A stretch of 64,000 bases of DNA from Isoetes taiwanensis (GCA_021234155.1 JAJEKV010000010.1:20318977-20382976), one strand, 5' to 3'; shown: positions 11,031 through 23,087, counted from the stretch's first letter. The notes: generated by a model from the letters alone, not told the origin. Made by a program: numbers and translations.

Positions 11031-11270
11031 GTGGGGGTTTGGAGAGAGGAAAGAGAGAAGAGAGATAGGAGATAGAGAGGAGAAGAGAGATAGGAGATAG
11101 GAGAAATAGGAGATAGAGAGAGAAGAGAGATGAGATAGAGAGGAGAAATAGAGAGAGAGAGAGGAGAGAGATGTGGGAGGAGAGAGAGGAGAGAGGAGAG
11201 AGGAGAGAGGAAGAGGAGAGAGAAGAGAGGAGAGTAAGGAGAGAGAGGGAGGAGGAGAGGAGAGAGGAGA
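11031..11270. repeat. Short polypurine tract before AT island
   Basis: About 240 bases of GA repeats begin 'agatagagagatagtggtgggggtttggagagagg', the same opening seen at 4.44, 14.03 and 49.98 kb. It is cut off by the AT island and resumes near 12.32 kb, as if the island interrupted one tract. Confidence 0.9.
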
Positions 11271-12318
11271 GATATGACATATATATTTATTACATTGGTG
11301 ACATATTTTACATTTACATATTATTATTATTTACATATTAATTTATATTATTATTATTTATTATTATTTACATATTTTATATATTATTATATTTATTGTC
11401 ATTAAACATATTTACATTTTATTTATTATTTATTATTTTAATTTTATATATTGTCACATATATATTATATACATATTATTATTATTATTATTTACTGCAT
11501 TATTACATGTCTGACATAATAAATAAATGACCAACATACATTTATTTTACCAAATATTTATTAATAATCAAACAAACATATTAATAACTACATTAACTAT
11601 TTATTTATTATTAAACACATATTGTCCAAACATTAATATTTTATTATTACGTCATTACGATGACACACAAACACTACATGTACCGTCACCTAAACACATT
11701 TTATTACATTATGTCAAAACACATTACGAACGCACATTTACATGTCAAACATTATTTATTTTAAACATTTTGCCATTTATTATTTTGCACATTATTATTT
11801 CGTCATACATATATATAACATTTATCAAATGCAAATATTTTATATATATAGCCATATATATATATATTGCCAAATATATATTATTATATACAGTGTCAGG
11901 TTATAAATATATATATTTTATTATATTATTAATGCTAGCGCCATATATTTACATATATATGCAAATGACATTTTGCCACTGCAAAGCCATATGCATATAT
12001 ATTTACGGCATATATATATATACGGTTATTTTATATATTATATATAAACATATATTTATTTTACATTATATGTCATATATATTTTAATAAATATTTTATT
12101 ATATTGTTACATACATTATTATGTCATATATACTTAAAACGTTAATATTATTATTTTGCCGTCATTATTATTATTAACGCGTCGTTATGTTACATATTTA
12201 TTTTATTATTTTTATTATCGCTAAAACATTATTATTTTATTATTATTATTATTTTACCTATTTTGCCAACGTGCATTATTATTTATTATTATTTTATTAT
12301 TTATTTATTGCCATGCAT
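11271..12318. repeat. AT-rich island (TTATTA/ATATAT)
   Basis: About 1 kb consists of 'ttattatta', 'tttacata' and 'atatata' phrases with scattered 'gtca', 'acgc' and 'ccgtca'. A 186-aa frame at 11527-12087 is rich in Ile/Tyr/Leu/Thr but has no recognisable domain, and simple AT sequence with few stops explains it. The island is flanked on both sides by purine tract. I see no tRNA, rRNA or gene in it. Confidence 0.8.
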
Positions 12319-13026
12319 AAAGATGTAGAGAGAGAGGAAGGACAGAAGAAGAGAGAGAGGGAGAGAGGAGAAAGAGAGAGAGGAGAAGAGACAGAGAGGG
12401 AGAAACAGGAGAGAGAGTGAGAGAGATAGAGAGAGGAGAGAGGAGAGAGGAGAGGGAGGAGAGGGAGGAAGGAGAGGAGGCATACAGAGAGAGAGAGAGA
12501 AGAGAGAGAAATAGAAAGAAAGAGAAAGGTAGAGAGAAAGGAGAAACAGAGAGAGAAGAGAAACAGAGTTAGAGAGAACAGGGAGATAGAGGGAGTGAGA
12601 GAGAGGGAGAGAGATAGAGAGTGAGAAATAGGAGAGAGAGGAGAGAGGATAGAGAGAGAGAGGAGAGAGGAGAGAGGAGAGAGAGAGAAGAGAGGAGAGG
12701 GAGGAGAGAGGACAGAATGAGAGAGAGACCTAGAGGGATGAGAGCTCAGAGAGGAGAGAGAAAGATAGAGAGAGAGAGAGAAGGAGCATGGGAGGAGAGA
12801 GAAGAGAGAGAAGAAGGATGGAAGAGAGAGAGCAAGAGAGAGGAGAGACAAAGAAGAGAGAGGAGAGAGCATGCTAGAGAGGGAGAGAGAGAAGAGAGAG
12901 AGAGGAGAGAAAGAGAGTGAGGAGGGGAGGAAGAAAGAGTGTTGAGATGGAGAGAGAGAGGGCGCAAGAGAGAGGAGAGAGAGAGGAGAGAAGAGATATA
13001 TAGAGAAGAGAGAATGTATATGAGAC
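12319..13026. repeat. Polypurine tract 5
   Basis: This is the continuation of the tract left of the AT island. It contains the complex motif 'aaggagcatgggaggagagagaagagagagaagaaggatgg' from 12781, which recurs in many other tracts. Confidence 0.95.
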
Positions 13027-13466
13027 GGGAGATATACATGGGTGGCCCAAACCGAAGCAATGGCCTACCAATCCGAGTAGGCTTTGCAGTTCTACTGCCG
13101 TCAAATGGTTTATGAAATGGAGCAAAAGAAAAGGAAGGGCATGTTAAGTCCAAAGATTTGATGGCCTGGCCTGCTTGCCGAATATCGCAAGAAGTGTCAC
13201 CGCCGCCCGCCCTTCTAGTCTTATATAACAAAGAAATAATAATCAGGAGTGAGCGCCTGGTGAGGAGTAAATCCGCCCATCCGACTAAGAAGGAGGCCTA
13301 ATGCGAGCTGCATCTCTACCACCGGACCGGCCTCAAAAGCCCTGGGTTGGTGGACAAAATTTTGCCTACTGTGACTCCTAACCCCGACATTGCCTCAAAC
13401 TCACCTCACTAATTAGACCAACCAGCTCTTTCTTAAAATACAGGGCCTTATGCTTAGTTAAGGCCG
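13027..13466 (-). mobile_element. Linker plus SINE-like head, copy 4
   Basis: This linker is longer than average. Between the standard start and 'gcccttctagtcttatataacaaagaaata' it has an extra stretch at about 13080-13200 ('ttctactgccgtcaaatgg', 'ccaaagatttgatggcctgg') that I do not see in the other linkers. The A-box region (about 13420-13408) reads TGGTCTAATTAG and is degraded. The B-box region is also degraded. Confidence 0.6.
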
Positions 13467-14030
13467 GGCCTAATTAATTGAAGGATACTCAGATGTTCTA
13501 GAATGTTCTAGACCCCTGGTCCTAGAATGTTCCAGAGTGCCCAAGGAGTAAGCACCTCGGCCTAAAAATATTAGAAGCCAGCTTCAAAAATAGAAGTTTT
13601 AAACTTTGCAAATGCTCACAATAGAATGTTGTGGAATGTTCCTGTGCTCATGGGTATAATCTCTGGCCTAAAAATAGAAATTTTCACCAAAATAGAAAGT
13701 TTTAAAACTTCTGCAAATGCCTCGCACAGAATGTTTTGAACGCTCCAGTGCCTCAAGTGGGTAAGCACCTACCTAAAATAGAATGTTTCGCCTAAAAAAT
13801 AGAAAGTTTTTGAAACTTTGCAAATGCTCAAAATAGAATGTTATGGAATGCTGCATGCTCATGGGTAAGCAATCAATCCAAAAAAATAGAAAGTTTTTTG
13901 AAACGCTAAATGCCAAAAATAGCACGTGCTAGAATGTCAGATACTCTAGGTAAGCACCTCTACCAAGAATAGAAAGTTTCACCTTAAAAAATGTAAAGTT
14001 TGTTTCTTAAACTTGTAAAAACCTCGATAG
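13467..14030. repeat. Family-A array
   Basis: The lead has TTCtaGAAtgTTCtaGA from 13496, followed by about five units. One unit (about 13.92 kb) carries 'agcacgtgctagaatgtcag'. Confidence 0.85.
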
Positions 14031-14362
14031 AGAGATAGGGTGGGGGTTTGGGAGAGATGAGAGAGAGAAGAGAGATAGGATAGGAGAGGAGGAGAAATAG
14101 AGAGAGAGAGAGATAGGAGAGAGAAAAGGAGAGAGGAGAGAGGAGAGAAAGAGAAGAGAGAGAGGAGAGGAGAAAGAGAGAGAGAGGGAGGAGAGAGAGG
14201 AGAGGAGAGGACAGGGAGAGAGGAGAGAGGGAGGATAGAGAGAGGGAGAAATAGGAGAGAGAGGAGAAAGATGGGTGAGAGAGAGAAGAGAGGAGAGAAA
14301 GAGAAGAGAGGAGAGGAGGAGAGGAGAGGGATGAGAGAGAGAAAAGAGAGAAGAGAGAGGGA

Positions 14363-14431
<69 letters not shown>

Positions 14432-15782
14432 AGCATGGAGGAGAGAGAAGAGAGAGAAGAAGGATGGAAGAGAGAGGAGAGAGAGAGCAAGGAGAGAGGA
14501 GAGACAAAGAAGAGAGAGAATAGGAGACAGAGGGAGAGGGAGGAGAGAGAAGAGAGAGAGAAACAAAGAGAGAGGAGAGAGAAAGAGAGGAGGGAGGAGG
14601 AGAGAAGAGAAAGAAGAAAAGAGGGAAGAGAGAGGAGGAGAAAGAGGGGAAAGAAGAGAGATGAGAGAGAGAGGAGAGGAGAAAGAGAGGAGAGGAAGAA
14701 GAGAGAAGAGGAAGAGAGAGTGAGAGAGAGAGATGGTGCAAAGAAGACAGAGGAGGAGGTTTGATAATGCAAGAGTAGATATATAAAGAGAGAGAGAGAG
14801 AGGAAAGAAGAGAGAGGAGAGAGATGCGAAAGAAAGAGAAGAGAGAGTGAGGAGAGAGGAGACAAAAGAGAGGAGAGGGAAAGGAGGAAAAGACACAAAG
14901 GCAGAGAGAGAGGGGGAGAGAGGAGGAGAGAGAGAGAGGAGGGATAAAGAGGGGAGAAGACAGAGAGAGGAGAGAGAATATGAGAAGAGAGAGGAGTGCA
15001 GAGAGGAGAGAGAAGAGAGAGGAGGGAGAAGAGGGAGAGAGGGGAGAAGGCTAGAGAGAGAGAAGAGAAATAGGAGATAGAGAAATAGGAGATAGAGAGA
15101 GGAGAGAGATAGGAGATAGAGAGGGGAGAAATAGAGAGAGAGGAGAGGAGGAGAGAGAGAGGAGAGAGAGGAGAGGAGAGGAGAGAGGAGAGGGAGGAGA
15201 GGAGGAGGAGAGGAGAGAGATAGGAGAGAGAGAGGGAGAGAGAGAACAGAAAAGAGAGAGAAAGGCAGAGAGAAAGGAAATAGAGAGAGAGAAGAGAAAT
15301 AGGAGTTAGAGAAATGAGATGTGAGGGAGGAGAGAGGATAGAGATAGAGAGCCGGAGAACAGAGAGAGAGGAGAGATAGGAGAGAGAGAGGAGAGGAGAG
15401 AGGAGAGAGAGAAGAGAGAGGAGAGGGAGGAGAGTAGAGGAAATGAGAGAGAGACGAGGGATGAGAGAGAAACAGAGAGGAGAGAGAAAAGATAGAGAGA
15501 GAGAGAAGGAGCATGGGAGGAGAGAGAAGAGAGAAGAAGGATGAAGAGAGAGGAAAAGAGAGCAAAGAGAGGAGAGACAGAAGAGAGAGGAGAGAGAATA
15601 GAGACAGAGGGAGAGGGGAGAGAGAGGAGAGAGAAAGGAGAGAGAAAGAGAGAGGAGGGAGGGGAGAGAGAAGAAAAGAGGAAAGAGAGAGGAGAGAGAG
15701 GGAAAGAAGAGAGAGGAGAGAGAGGAGAGAAGAGAGATAGGAGAGAGAAGAGAGAGAATAGAGGAAAGGAGAGATGGAGATA
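14031..15782. repeat. Polypurine tract 6
   Basis: The complex 'aaggagcatgg' motif occurs twice (from 14428 and from 15507), about 1.08 kb apart. This suggests that segments inside the tract were duplicated. A 603-aa minus-strand Ser/Leu frame covers the whole tract and is compositional. Confidence 0.95.
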
Positions 15783-16128
15783 AGGCACATGGTGGCCTAA
15801 ACTGAGGCAGGCCTACGGAGGCCTACGAGCCGAGAAAGGAGCAAAGAGGCAGGCCACTGGCCGCCCAAATTTTTCTAGTCTAATATAATAAAGAAATAGC
15901 GTCCGCTAGGGTGAGAGTGAGTGAGTAATCCGCCCATCCGACGGAAGGAGGCCTATGTGGAAGCGCCATCTCTGCTGCCTGCGGGCCTTGGGCCCTCGTG
16001 TGCTCCCAAGTTTGCGGGACAAAATTTTTGGTTTACTACCTGACCAACCCCGACATCACTTCAAACCCCCACCCTACCACTAGACCAACCGCCAGCCTTT
16101 CTTGAAAGAATGGGAACTCCATGCTTAG
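15783..16128 (-). mobile_element. Linker plus SINE-like head, copy 5
   Basis: The linker has duplicated 'aggcctacgg' phrases, 'ttctagtctaatataataaagaaatag' (about 15871) and 'gagagtgagtgagtaa'. The minus-strand A box TGGTCTAGTGG is intact (16088-16078). The B-box position (about 16050-16040) is degraded. Confidence 0.7.
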
Positions 16129-17215
16129 CTAAGCCCGGGGCCCAATTAATCCAAGGATACCGTAGGGATGTTCTAGAATGTTCTGTAACCCTCTTGGAAT
16201 GTCCTAGGAATGTTCCGGTGCTCATGAGTAAGCACCTCAGTTAAAATAGAAAGTTTCAAATTTAAAAATAGAAGTTTTTCAGCTTTGCAAATGCTCAAAA
16301 TAGAATGTTATGGAATGTTCCAGTGCTCATGCCTAAGCACGCCAGGCCTAAAAATAGAAAGCTCTAGTCTAAAAATAGAAGTTTTTGAAACTTTGCAAAT
16401 GCTCAAAATAGAATGTTGTGGGATCGTTCCGGTGTGCCTCATGGGCAAGCACCCCGCCTAAAAATAGAAAGTCGTAGTCCAAAAAATGAAAGGTTTTTGA
16501 AACCTTTGCAAATGCCCAAAAGTAGAATGTACCTGAATGTTCCGTGTGCTCCGCGGTAAGCACCTCAGCCTAAAAATAGAAAGTTTCAAATAAAAATAGA
16601 AAGTTTTGCTTAAACTTTTTCAAACTGCAAATGCCTCAAATAGAATGTTGTGGTAATATTCCGTGTGCTCATGGGTAAGCACCTCAGCCTAAAAATAGAA
16701 AGTTTTTGAAACTTTGCAAATGCTCAAAATAATATTGTGGAATGTCCTGGTGTGCTCCGCAAGCACCCTACCAAAAACAGAAAGTCACTTAAAAATAGAA
16801 AGTTTTAAGACTTTGCAAAATGCCCCAAAATAGAATGTTCCGAATGTTGCAGACATCAGGGTAATGCATCCCACCAAAAACTAGAAAGTTTTTGAAACTT
16901 TGCAAATGCCTCAAAATAGAATGTTTGGAATGTTCCGTGTGCTCAAAGGTAAGCACCCCTACCTAAAAAATAGAAAAGTTTTAAATTAAAAATAGAAAAG
17001 TTTATTTATACTTTGTAAAACTCCAAATAATGTCCTAGGAATGTTTCGCATGCACTAGGCAAGCATCTCAGCCTAAAATAGAAAGTAACATAGTGTAAAA
17101 ACAAAAAGTTTCATAAAACTTTGCAAGAAATCCCCAAAATAGAATGTCTTAGAATGTTCCAAATGCTAAAAGTAGAAAGCTCTTGAAACCTTGCAAAATG
17201 CTCAAAAGAATATTC
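16129..17215. repeat. Family-A array
   Basis: About ten units follow an HSE-like lead near 16.17 kb. Near 17.05-17.20 kb the unit type changes to the 'gtaacatagtgtaaaaacaaaaagtttcataaaactttgc' variant that precedes family B. Confidence 0.85.
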
Positions 17216-17384
17216 CGGAGGATACTTTTGGAATTGATAAATATGCATGGTATGATGGTGCGCTGTGAAACTTCACATGGATGATACTTTTGAATTGACA
17301 TACTTTAGAAAGGTAGCAGATGTGGCCTCATGGGCATGTGTGGAGTATGTTACTCATGAATAATACTTTGTAGGTGCCTCATAA
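17216..17384. repeat. Family-B block
   Basis: It contains 'gatacttttggaattgata', 'cttcacatggatgatac' and 'catgtgtggagtatgttactcatgaataatactttgtag'. It then switches back to a family-A unit through 'gtgcctcataagtaagcaccctc', so A and B are interleaved here. Confidence 0.7.
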
Positions 17385-17870
17385 GTAAGCACCCTCACCA
17401 AAATAGAAAAGTTTAGTCTAAAAAATAGAAAGTTTGTTAAGACTTGCAAATGCTCAAAATAGAATGTTCGAATGCTGCGGTGATGGTCATGGGTAACACC
17501 TCAATCCAAAAATAGAAAGTTTTTTGGAAATTTTGCAAATGCTCAAAATAGAATGTCTCCGAATGCTGCGTATACTCAAAGGTAAGTACCCGCCTAAAAT
17601 AGAAACTTTAGTCTAAAATAGAAAGTTTGCTTAAACTCTTTGTAAAACTCAAATAGAATGTCCTAGAATGTTTCGTGATGCTCTTAGGGTAAGCATGTCA
17701 CCTAAAAAATAGAAAGTACTAGTCTAAAATGCGGTTACAAACTCAAAACAAAATAGAATGTTCTAAAGTGTTCTAAATGCTATAGGGCGTTCAATTTGCT
17801 CTAGAAGCTAACCTCACTAAAAGTAGAGTTTTGAAACCTTGCAAATGCTCAAAATAGAATATTCGAGGTA
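17385..17870. repeat. Family-A array between two B blocks
   Basis: About four or five units lie between two B blocks. The same A-B-A-B order occurs at 37.3-39.0 and 43.6-45.2 kb, with the same unit variants. These three stretches are therefore probably duplicates of one ancestral segment. Confidence 0.8.
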
Positions 17871-18182
17871 ATGCTTGAATTGGTAGTAAGTGTGATAAGT
17901 ATGATGGTGTGTGTAAGCCTACATGGGTGATACTTCCTAATTCGACATAATACTTTAGAATTGGTAGTAGAGGGTAGATGTGGCCTCATGGGCATGTGTG
18001 AGTATGTTACTCCATGAATGATACTTTGTTGGTAATGCAATAGAGGGTTGAGCAATATGTGTGAATAAGACTCAGGAAATACCATGTGAGTGTGATGTGA
18101 GTAAGATCTCATAGTGATACTTTGAAATTAGTAGTGTTCTTCCCATAAGTGATACTTTAGAATTGGTAGTAGGCATGTGTAG
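17871..18182. repeat. Family-B array
   Basis: This is the full B block order ending in 'gtgttcttcccataagtgatactttagaattggtagtagg', followed at once by GA repeats. Confidence 0.75.
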
Positions 18183-18547
18183 AGGCATGAGAGAGGGAGA
18201 AATAGAGAGAGAGAAGAGAGATGTGAGAGAGAGAAGGAAAAAGAGGAGAGAAAAAACGAGAGTGAGTGGAAAGAGAGGAGAGAACAGAGGAGAGAGAGAG
18301 AGAAGACAGAAAAGGAAGACCTGAGAGAGATAGGAGAGAGAGAGAGAGAGAGAAGACAGAGAGGAGAGATGGAGAGAGGAGAGAGAGAGAGATGAGGAAG
18401 AGAGAGGAGAGAAAAGGGAGAAGAGAGAGAGAAGAGATAAGGGAGAAGAGGAAGAGAGAGAGAGGCTGGCAAAAGAAGAGAGAGGAGAAAGAAAAGAGAA
18501 AGGAGAGCCGAAGAGAGGAGAGAGAAGAGAAATGAGAGGGAAGAGAG

Positions 18548-18581
<34 letters not shown>

Positions 18582-18838
18582 ATATGGAAGAGAGAGAGAG
18601 GGAAAGAGGAGAGAGGAGAGAGAAGAGGAGAGGAGAGTCAAACAGAGAGGGAGAGGAGAGAGGAGGAGAGAGAAGAGAGAAAGCCGAGAGAGGAGAGAGA
18701 GAGGGAAAAGAAGAGAGAGGAGAGAGACAGGAGAGAAAGGACAGTAGAAAGATGTACGTGGAAAGGGACAGAAGAGAGGAGAGAAGAAGAGAGGGAGGAA
18801 GAGATGAGAGAAGAGAGAAGAAAGAGAGAGGGAGAGTA
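18183..18838. repeat. Polypurine tract 7
   Basis: GA/GAGAGG repeats with several 'gaagacagaaaagga' interruptions. No coding content. Confidence 0.95.
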
Positions 18839-19339
18839 GGGCACGGTCAAGCCCAAACTGAGGCTGGCGGCCACCGCCGGGTTGCCTACCGAGCCGCAGG
18901 GAAAGGCTGAGCAAAAAGAGAGGCAGAGGCATGGCTCTGGGCCCAAACTGAGGCCTACGAGGTCGGGCCGAGCCAGAAAGGAGCAAAGAAAAGGGAGTTC
19001 TACTACGCTCTGCCCTTTCTAGTCTAATATTTATAAAAGAATAGCTACCGTGAGTATTTCACACCCCATCGATGGATACAAGGATGCTTCACGGGTTGAT
19101 CCTGTCGGCCCCAGGCCTTGGCCTCAAAAAGCTCCCAAGTTTGGTGGACAAAATTTTTTGCTTTACCATGGACTTGAACTCGACATTGCCCCAAACCCCC
19201 ACCCTTACCTACTCAGACCTCAAATCCTACTTTTCTTGAAAGAATAGGAAGTCCACATTTACCAAGGTCAGTAATGTACCTTTGCCAATTAAAAGCCTTT
19301 AATGATGCTAGAACCTTCTAGAAGGTTATAGACGAAGCT
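18839..19339 (-). mobile_element. Double linker plus SINE-like head, copy 6
   Basis: Two consecutive linker starts ('gcccaaactgaggctggcgg' and 'gcccaaactgaggcctacg') precede 'ctttctagtctaatatttataaaagaatag'. The minus-strand B region reads AGTTCAAGTCC (19180-19170), and the A region is degraded (about 19220-19206). The flank downstream on + is the alternative type, 'caattaaaagcc...gctagaaccttctagaagg', which leads straight into a purine tract. Confidence 0.65.
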
Positions 19340-19734
19340 GGTGAGAGAGAAGAGGGAAAGATAGAGGGGAGAGAAATGGGAGAGAGAGAGGGAGAGGGAG
19401 GTGAGAAGAGAGAGGAGAGAGAGGGAGCAGAGAGAGAGAGAGGGGAGAGAGAGAGAGGGAGGAGAGAGAAGAGGGAAAGGGAGAGAGAAGAGAGAGAGAG
19501 AGAAGATAGAGAGAGAGAGAGAGGAGAGAGAGAGGAGAGAGAGAAGAGAGAGAGAAGAGAGAGAAAAGCAGAGAGAGGGAGGGCATAGGGAGAGAGGAGA
19601 GAGATAGGAGAGAGAAGGAGAAAAGGGGAGAGAGAGAGGAGAGAGGAGAGAGGAGAGATAAGAGAGAGAGAGAGAGAGGGACAAGAGGGAAAGGGAGAGG
19701 GAAGAGAGGAGAGAGAAAGATCGAGAGGAGAAAT

Positions 19735-19767
<33 letters not shown>

Positions 19768-20725
19768 GAAGAGGAAGGAGAGAGAGAGGGAGAGAGAGGG
19801 AGAGAGGAGAGAGAGGAGAGAGAAGAGGAAGGCTCCGTAGCTTGGGGAAGAGAGAAGAGGAAAGATGAGAGGGGGAGAAATGGGAGAGAGAGGAGAAAGA
19901 GGAGAGAGAGGGAGGAGGAGAGAGGAGAGATGAGAGAGAGAGAGGAGATAGAAGAGGGAAAAGGAGAGGGAAGAGAGAGAGAGAGGGAGAGAAAGATAGA
20001 GAGAGGGGAGAAATGAGAGAGAGGGAAGAGATAGGAGAGAGAAGGAGAAAAGGGAGAGAGAGAGAGGAGAGGGAGAGGAGAGAGAGAGGAGGGAGGAGAG
20101 GGAGAGGGGAGAGGAGAGAGAGAGGAGAGAGGGAAGAGAGAGGAGAGAGAGAGGAGAGAGAAGAGAGGAGGGAGAAGAGAGGAGGGATGAGAGGGAGAAA
20201 TAGGGAGAGGAGAGAGACATGAGAGAGAGAAGGAAAAAAGAGGAGAGATAAAGAGGAGAGAGAGGGAGAGAGAGAAGAGAGAGAGGAGAGAGGAGAGAGA
20301 AGACAGAAAAGGGGAGATAGGAGAGAGATAGAGAGAGAGAGAGAAGACAGAGAGGAGAGAGGAGAGAGAAGAGAGGAGAGAAAAGGGAAGAGAGGGAAGA
20401 GATAGGAGAGAGAAGAGGGAGAGGAGAGAGAAGAGAGAGAGGAGGGAGGGGAGACAGTGAGAGAGGAGAGAGAAGAGGAGAGAGGGGAGAAATAGAGAGA
20501 GAGAAGAGAGAGGAGAGAGAAGAGAGAGATAGGAGAGAGAAGGAGAAAAGGAGAGAGAGAGGAGAGAGAGGAGATAGGGGAGAGAGAAGAGGAGAGAAGA
20601 GTGGAAAGATAGAGGGGGAGAGAAATGGGAGAGAGAGGAGAGGAGAGAGGAAGAGAGAGAGAGAGAGGGGAGGAGAGGAGAGAGAGGGAGAGAGAGAGAG
20701 AGGGAGGAGAGAGAAGAGGAAAGGG
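19340..20725. repeat. Polypurine tract 8
   Basis: GA repeats with internally repeated 'ggggagaaatgggagagagagg' and 'gaagagggaaagatagag' phrases, ended by an AT island. A short mixed patch at 19.83 kb ('ggctccgtagcttgggg') is unexplained. Confidence 0.95.
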
Positions 20726-20742
20726 ATATATAAATATATATA

Positions 20743-20793
<51 letters not shown>

Positions 20794-21229
20794 TATATTG
20801 TTTATATATGCATAATATATATATATTATATATTTTATATATAGCCTATTGCTTATATATATTTATATATTTGTTACGCCATATACACACACATATAATT
20901 TTTATGCCTATGTTTATATATATATATATACATTACATATATTTACAAAAACGTATATATATAAATATATACATATATATATATATATTTATATATATTT
21001 ATATATAAAATATTATTTTATTTTATATATATTATATTTTATTATTTTACATATATGACATATTATTTATATATAAAATATGTCCCGTGTTTCCTGCACA
21101 TATAAATATGCAAAACACGTTATGCATGTCTTATTATTATTTTACGTTTATTATTATTATGCATATATTACATTACATCTACATATTAATACAACATTTT
21201 GCCTATTATGCCTATATATGACATATTAT
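20726..21229. repeat. (TA)n-rich island
   Basis: A long TATATA run comes first, then AT-rich sequence with 'catatacacacacata', 'cacgttatgcatg' and 'ttattattattatgcat'. Purine tract continues on the far side. Tyr/Ile-rich frames here are repeat translations. Confidence 0.9.
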
Positions 21230-22700
21230 TGAGAAAGATGGGTGAGTAGAGGAGAAATAGAGAGAGGGAAGAGATAGGAGAGAGAAGGAGAAAAGGAGAG
21301 AGGAGTGGAGAGGAGAGAGAGAGGAGGGAGGAGGGAGGGAGAGAGGGAGGGAGAGAGAGGAGAGGGAAGAGAGAGGAGAGAGAGGAGGGAGAAGAGAGAG
21401 GGATGAGAGGGGAGAAATAGGAGAGAGGAGAGAGATACAGAGAGAGAAGGAAAAAGAGGAGAGATAAAGAGGAGAGAGAGGGGAGAGAGAGAAGAGAGAG
21501 GAGGAGAGAGGAGAGAGAAGATGAAGGGGAGATAGAGAGAGATAGAGAGAGAGAGAGAAGATAGAGAGGAGAGAGGAGAGGAGAGAAGAGAGAGAGAGAA
21601 AAGGGAGAAGAGAGAGAAGAGATTAGAGAGAAGAGGAGAGGAGAGAGAAGAGAGAGGAGGAGGGGAGATGGTGAGAGAGGAGAGAGAAGAGGAGAGAGGG
21701 AGAAATAGAGAGAGAAGAGAGAGGAGAGAGAAGAGAGAGATAGGAGAGAAGGAGAAAAGGAGGGAGAGAGAGGAGAGAGAGGAGATAGGGAGAGAGAAGA
21801 GGAGAGAGAAGAGGGAAAGGGGAGAGAGAGACATAGAGAGAGAGAGAGGGAGAGAGAGAAGAGAGAGGAGAGAGAAAGAGAGAGGGAGGGAGGAGAGAGA
21901 AGAGAGAGAAGAAAAGAGGGAAGAGAGAGGAGAGGGGGGAAAGAAGAGAGATGAGAGAGAGAAATAGAAAAGAGAGAAAGGTTTAGGAGAGAGGGAGAAA
22001 TAGAGAGAGGAGAGAAATAGGAGATAGAGAGAGGAGAGAGATAGGAGATAGAGAGAGGAGAAATAGAGAGAGGAGAGAGATAGGAGAGAGAGAGGAGAGG
22101 AGAGGGAGAGAAGAGATGAGAGGGAGGAGAGGGAGGAGAGGAGAGAGAGAGGAGAGAAGAGGGAGGAGGAGGAAGAGAGAGGAGAGAGAAGAGAGAAAGG
22201 AAGAGGGAAGAGAGGAGGGGAAAGAAGAGAGATGAGAGAGAGGAGGAGGAGAGAGGAGAGAGAAGAGAGAGGCCGAGGGAGAGAAGAGAGAGAGAGAGAG
22301 AGAAACACAGAGGAGAGAGAAAGATAGAGAGAGAGAGAGAAGGAGCATGGAGGAGAGAGAAGAGAGAGAAGAAGGATGGAAGAGAGAGGAGAGAGAGCAA
22401 GGAGAGAGGAGAGACAAAGAAGAAAGAGGAGAGAGAAAAGAGACAGAGGGAGACAGAGAGGGGAGAAATAGAGAGAGGAGAGAGATAGGAGAGAGAGAGG
22501 AGAGAGAGGGTAAAGACAAAGAGAAGAGAAGACAGAGGAGGGAGAAGAGAGGAGAGGACAAGAGAGAGAAGAGAGGAGACAGAAAGAAGAGAGAGGAGAG
22601 AGACACTGGGAGAGGGATAGAGAGAAGAGAAAAGAGAGAGAGAGAGGGAGATGAGGGAAGAGAGAGGAGGAGAGGAGAGAGAAAAGAGGAAGAGATAGGG
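21230..22700. repeat. Polypurine tract 9
   Basis: The tract contains the complex 'aaggagcatgg' motif (from 22341), the 'ggtaaagacaaagagaagag' motif (from 22509) and the terminal motif 'gagacactgggagagggatagagagaagag' (about 22.60 kb). The same order closes the tracts at 26.0 and 43.25 kb. Confidence 0.95.
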
Positions 22701-23087
22701 ATAGGCACATGGGTGGCCCAACCGAGAGCAGGTCACGGAGGCCTACCGAGCCGAGAAAGGAGCAAAGAAAAGCGCCCCTCGCGGAGGAGCAGTCCGTGGA
22801 GGAGTGAGTATTCCACCACCATCCTGACAAGGGGAGGATGCGCCACGGTTTGGACCGCCCTCCGTGGCCTTGGTTTCTCAAAAAGCTCCTGCTTAGTGGC
22901 ATGTACTTTTTGGTTTACCAATGACTTGAACTCCCATGCCCCCAAACCCCCACCCTACCTCCACACTAGACCAACCCGCCTTTCTTGAATTAATATGAAG
23001 TCCATGCCATTAAGGTCAAGCAATGAAAATCTCTTTGGTTAATTAAAAGCCTTGATGATCCTGTAACCTTCTAGAACAAGCTCAGAA
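22701..23087 (-). mobile_element. Linker plus SINE-like head, copy 7
   Basis: The usual AATAAA block is missing: the linker jumps from 'gagaaaggagcaaagaaaagcgcc' to 'gtggaggagtgagtattccacc'. On the minus strand the A box TGGTCTAGTGTG (22973-22962) has a small change, and the B box reads AGTTCAAGTCA (22932-22922). The + flank is the 'caatgaaaatctctttggttaattaaaagccttgatgatcc' type that leads to a purine tract. Confidence 0.65.

Noticed and set aside
11527-12087. 186-aa Ile/Tyr/Thr frame, considered as an organellar membrane protein
   Set aside because: The composition follows the AT-rich repeat, no motif is recognisable, and neighbouring frames look alike.
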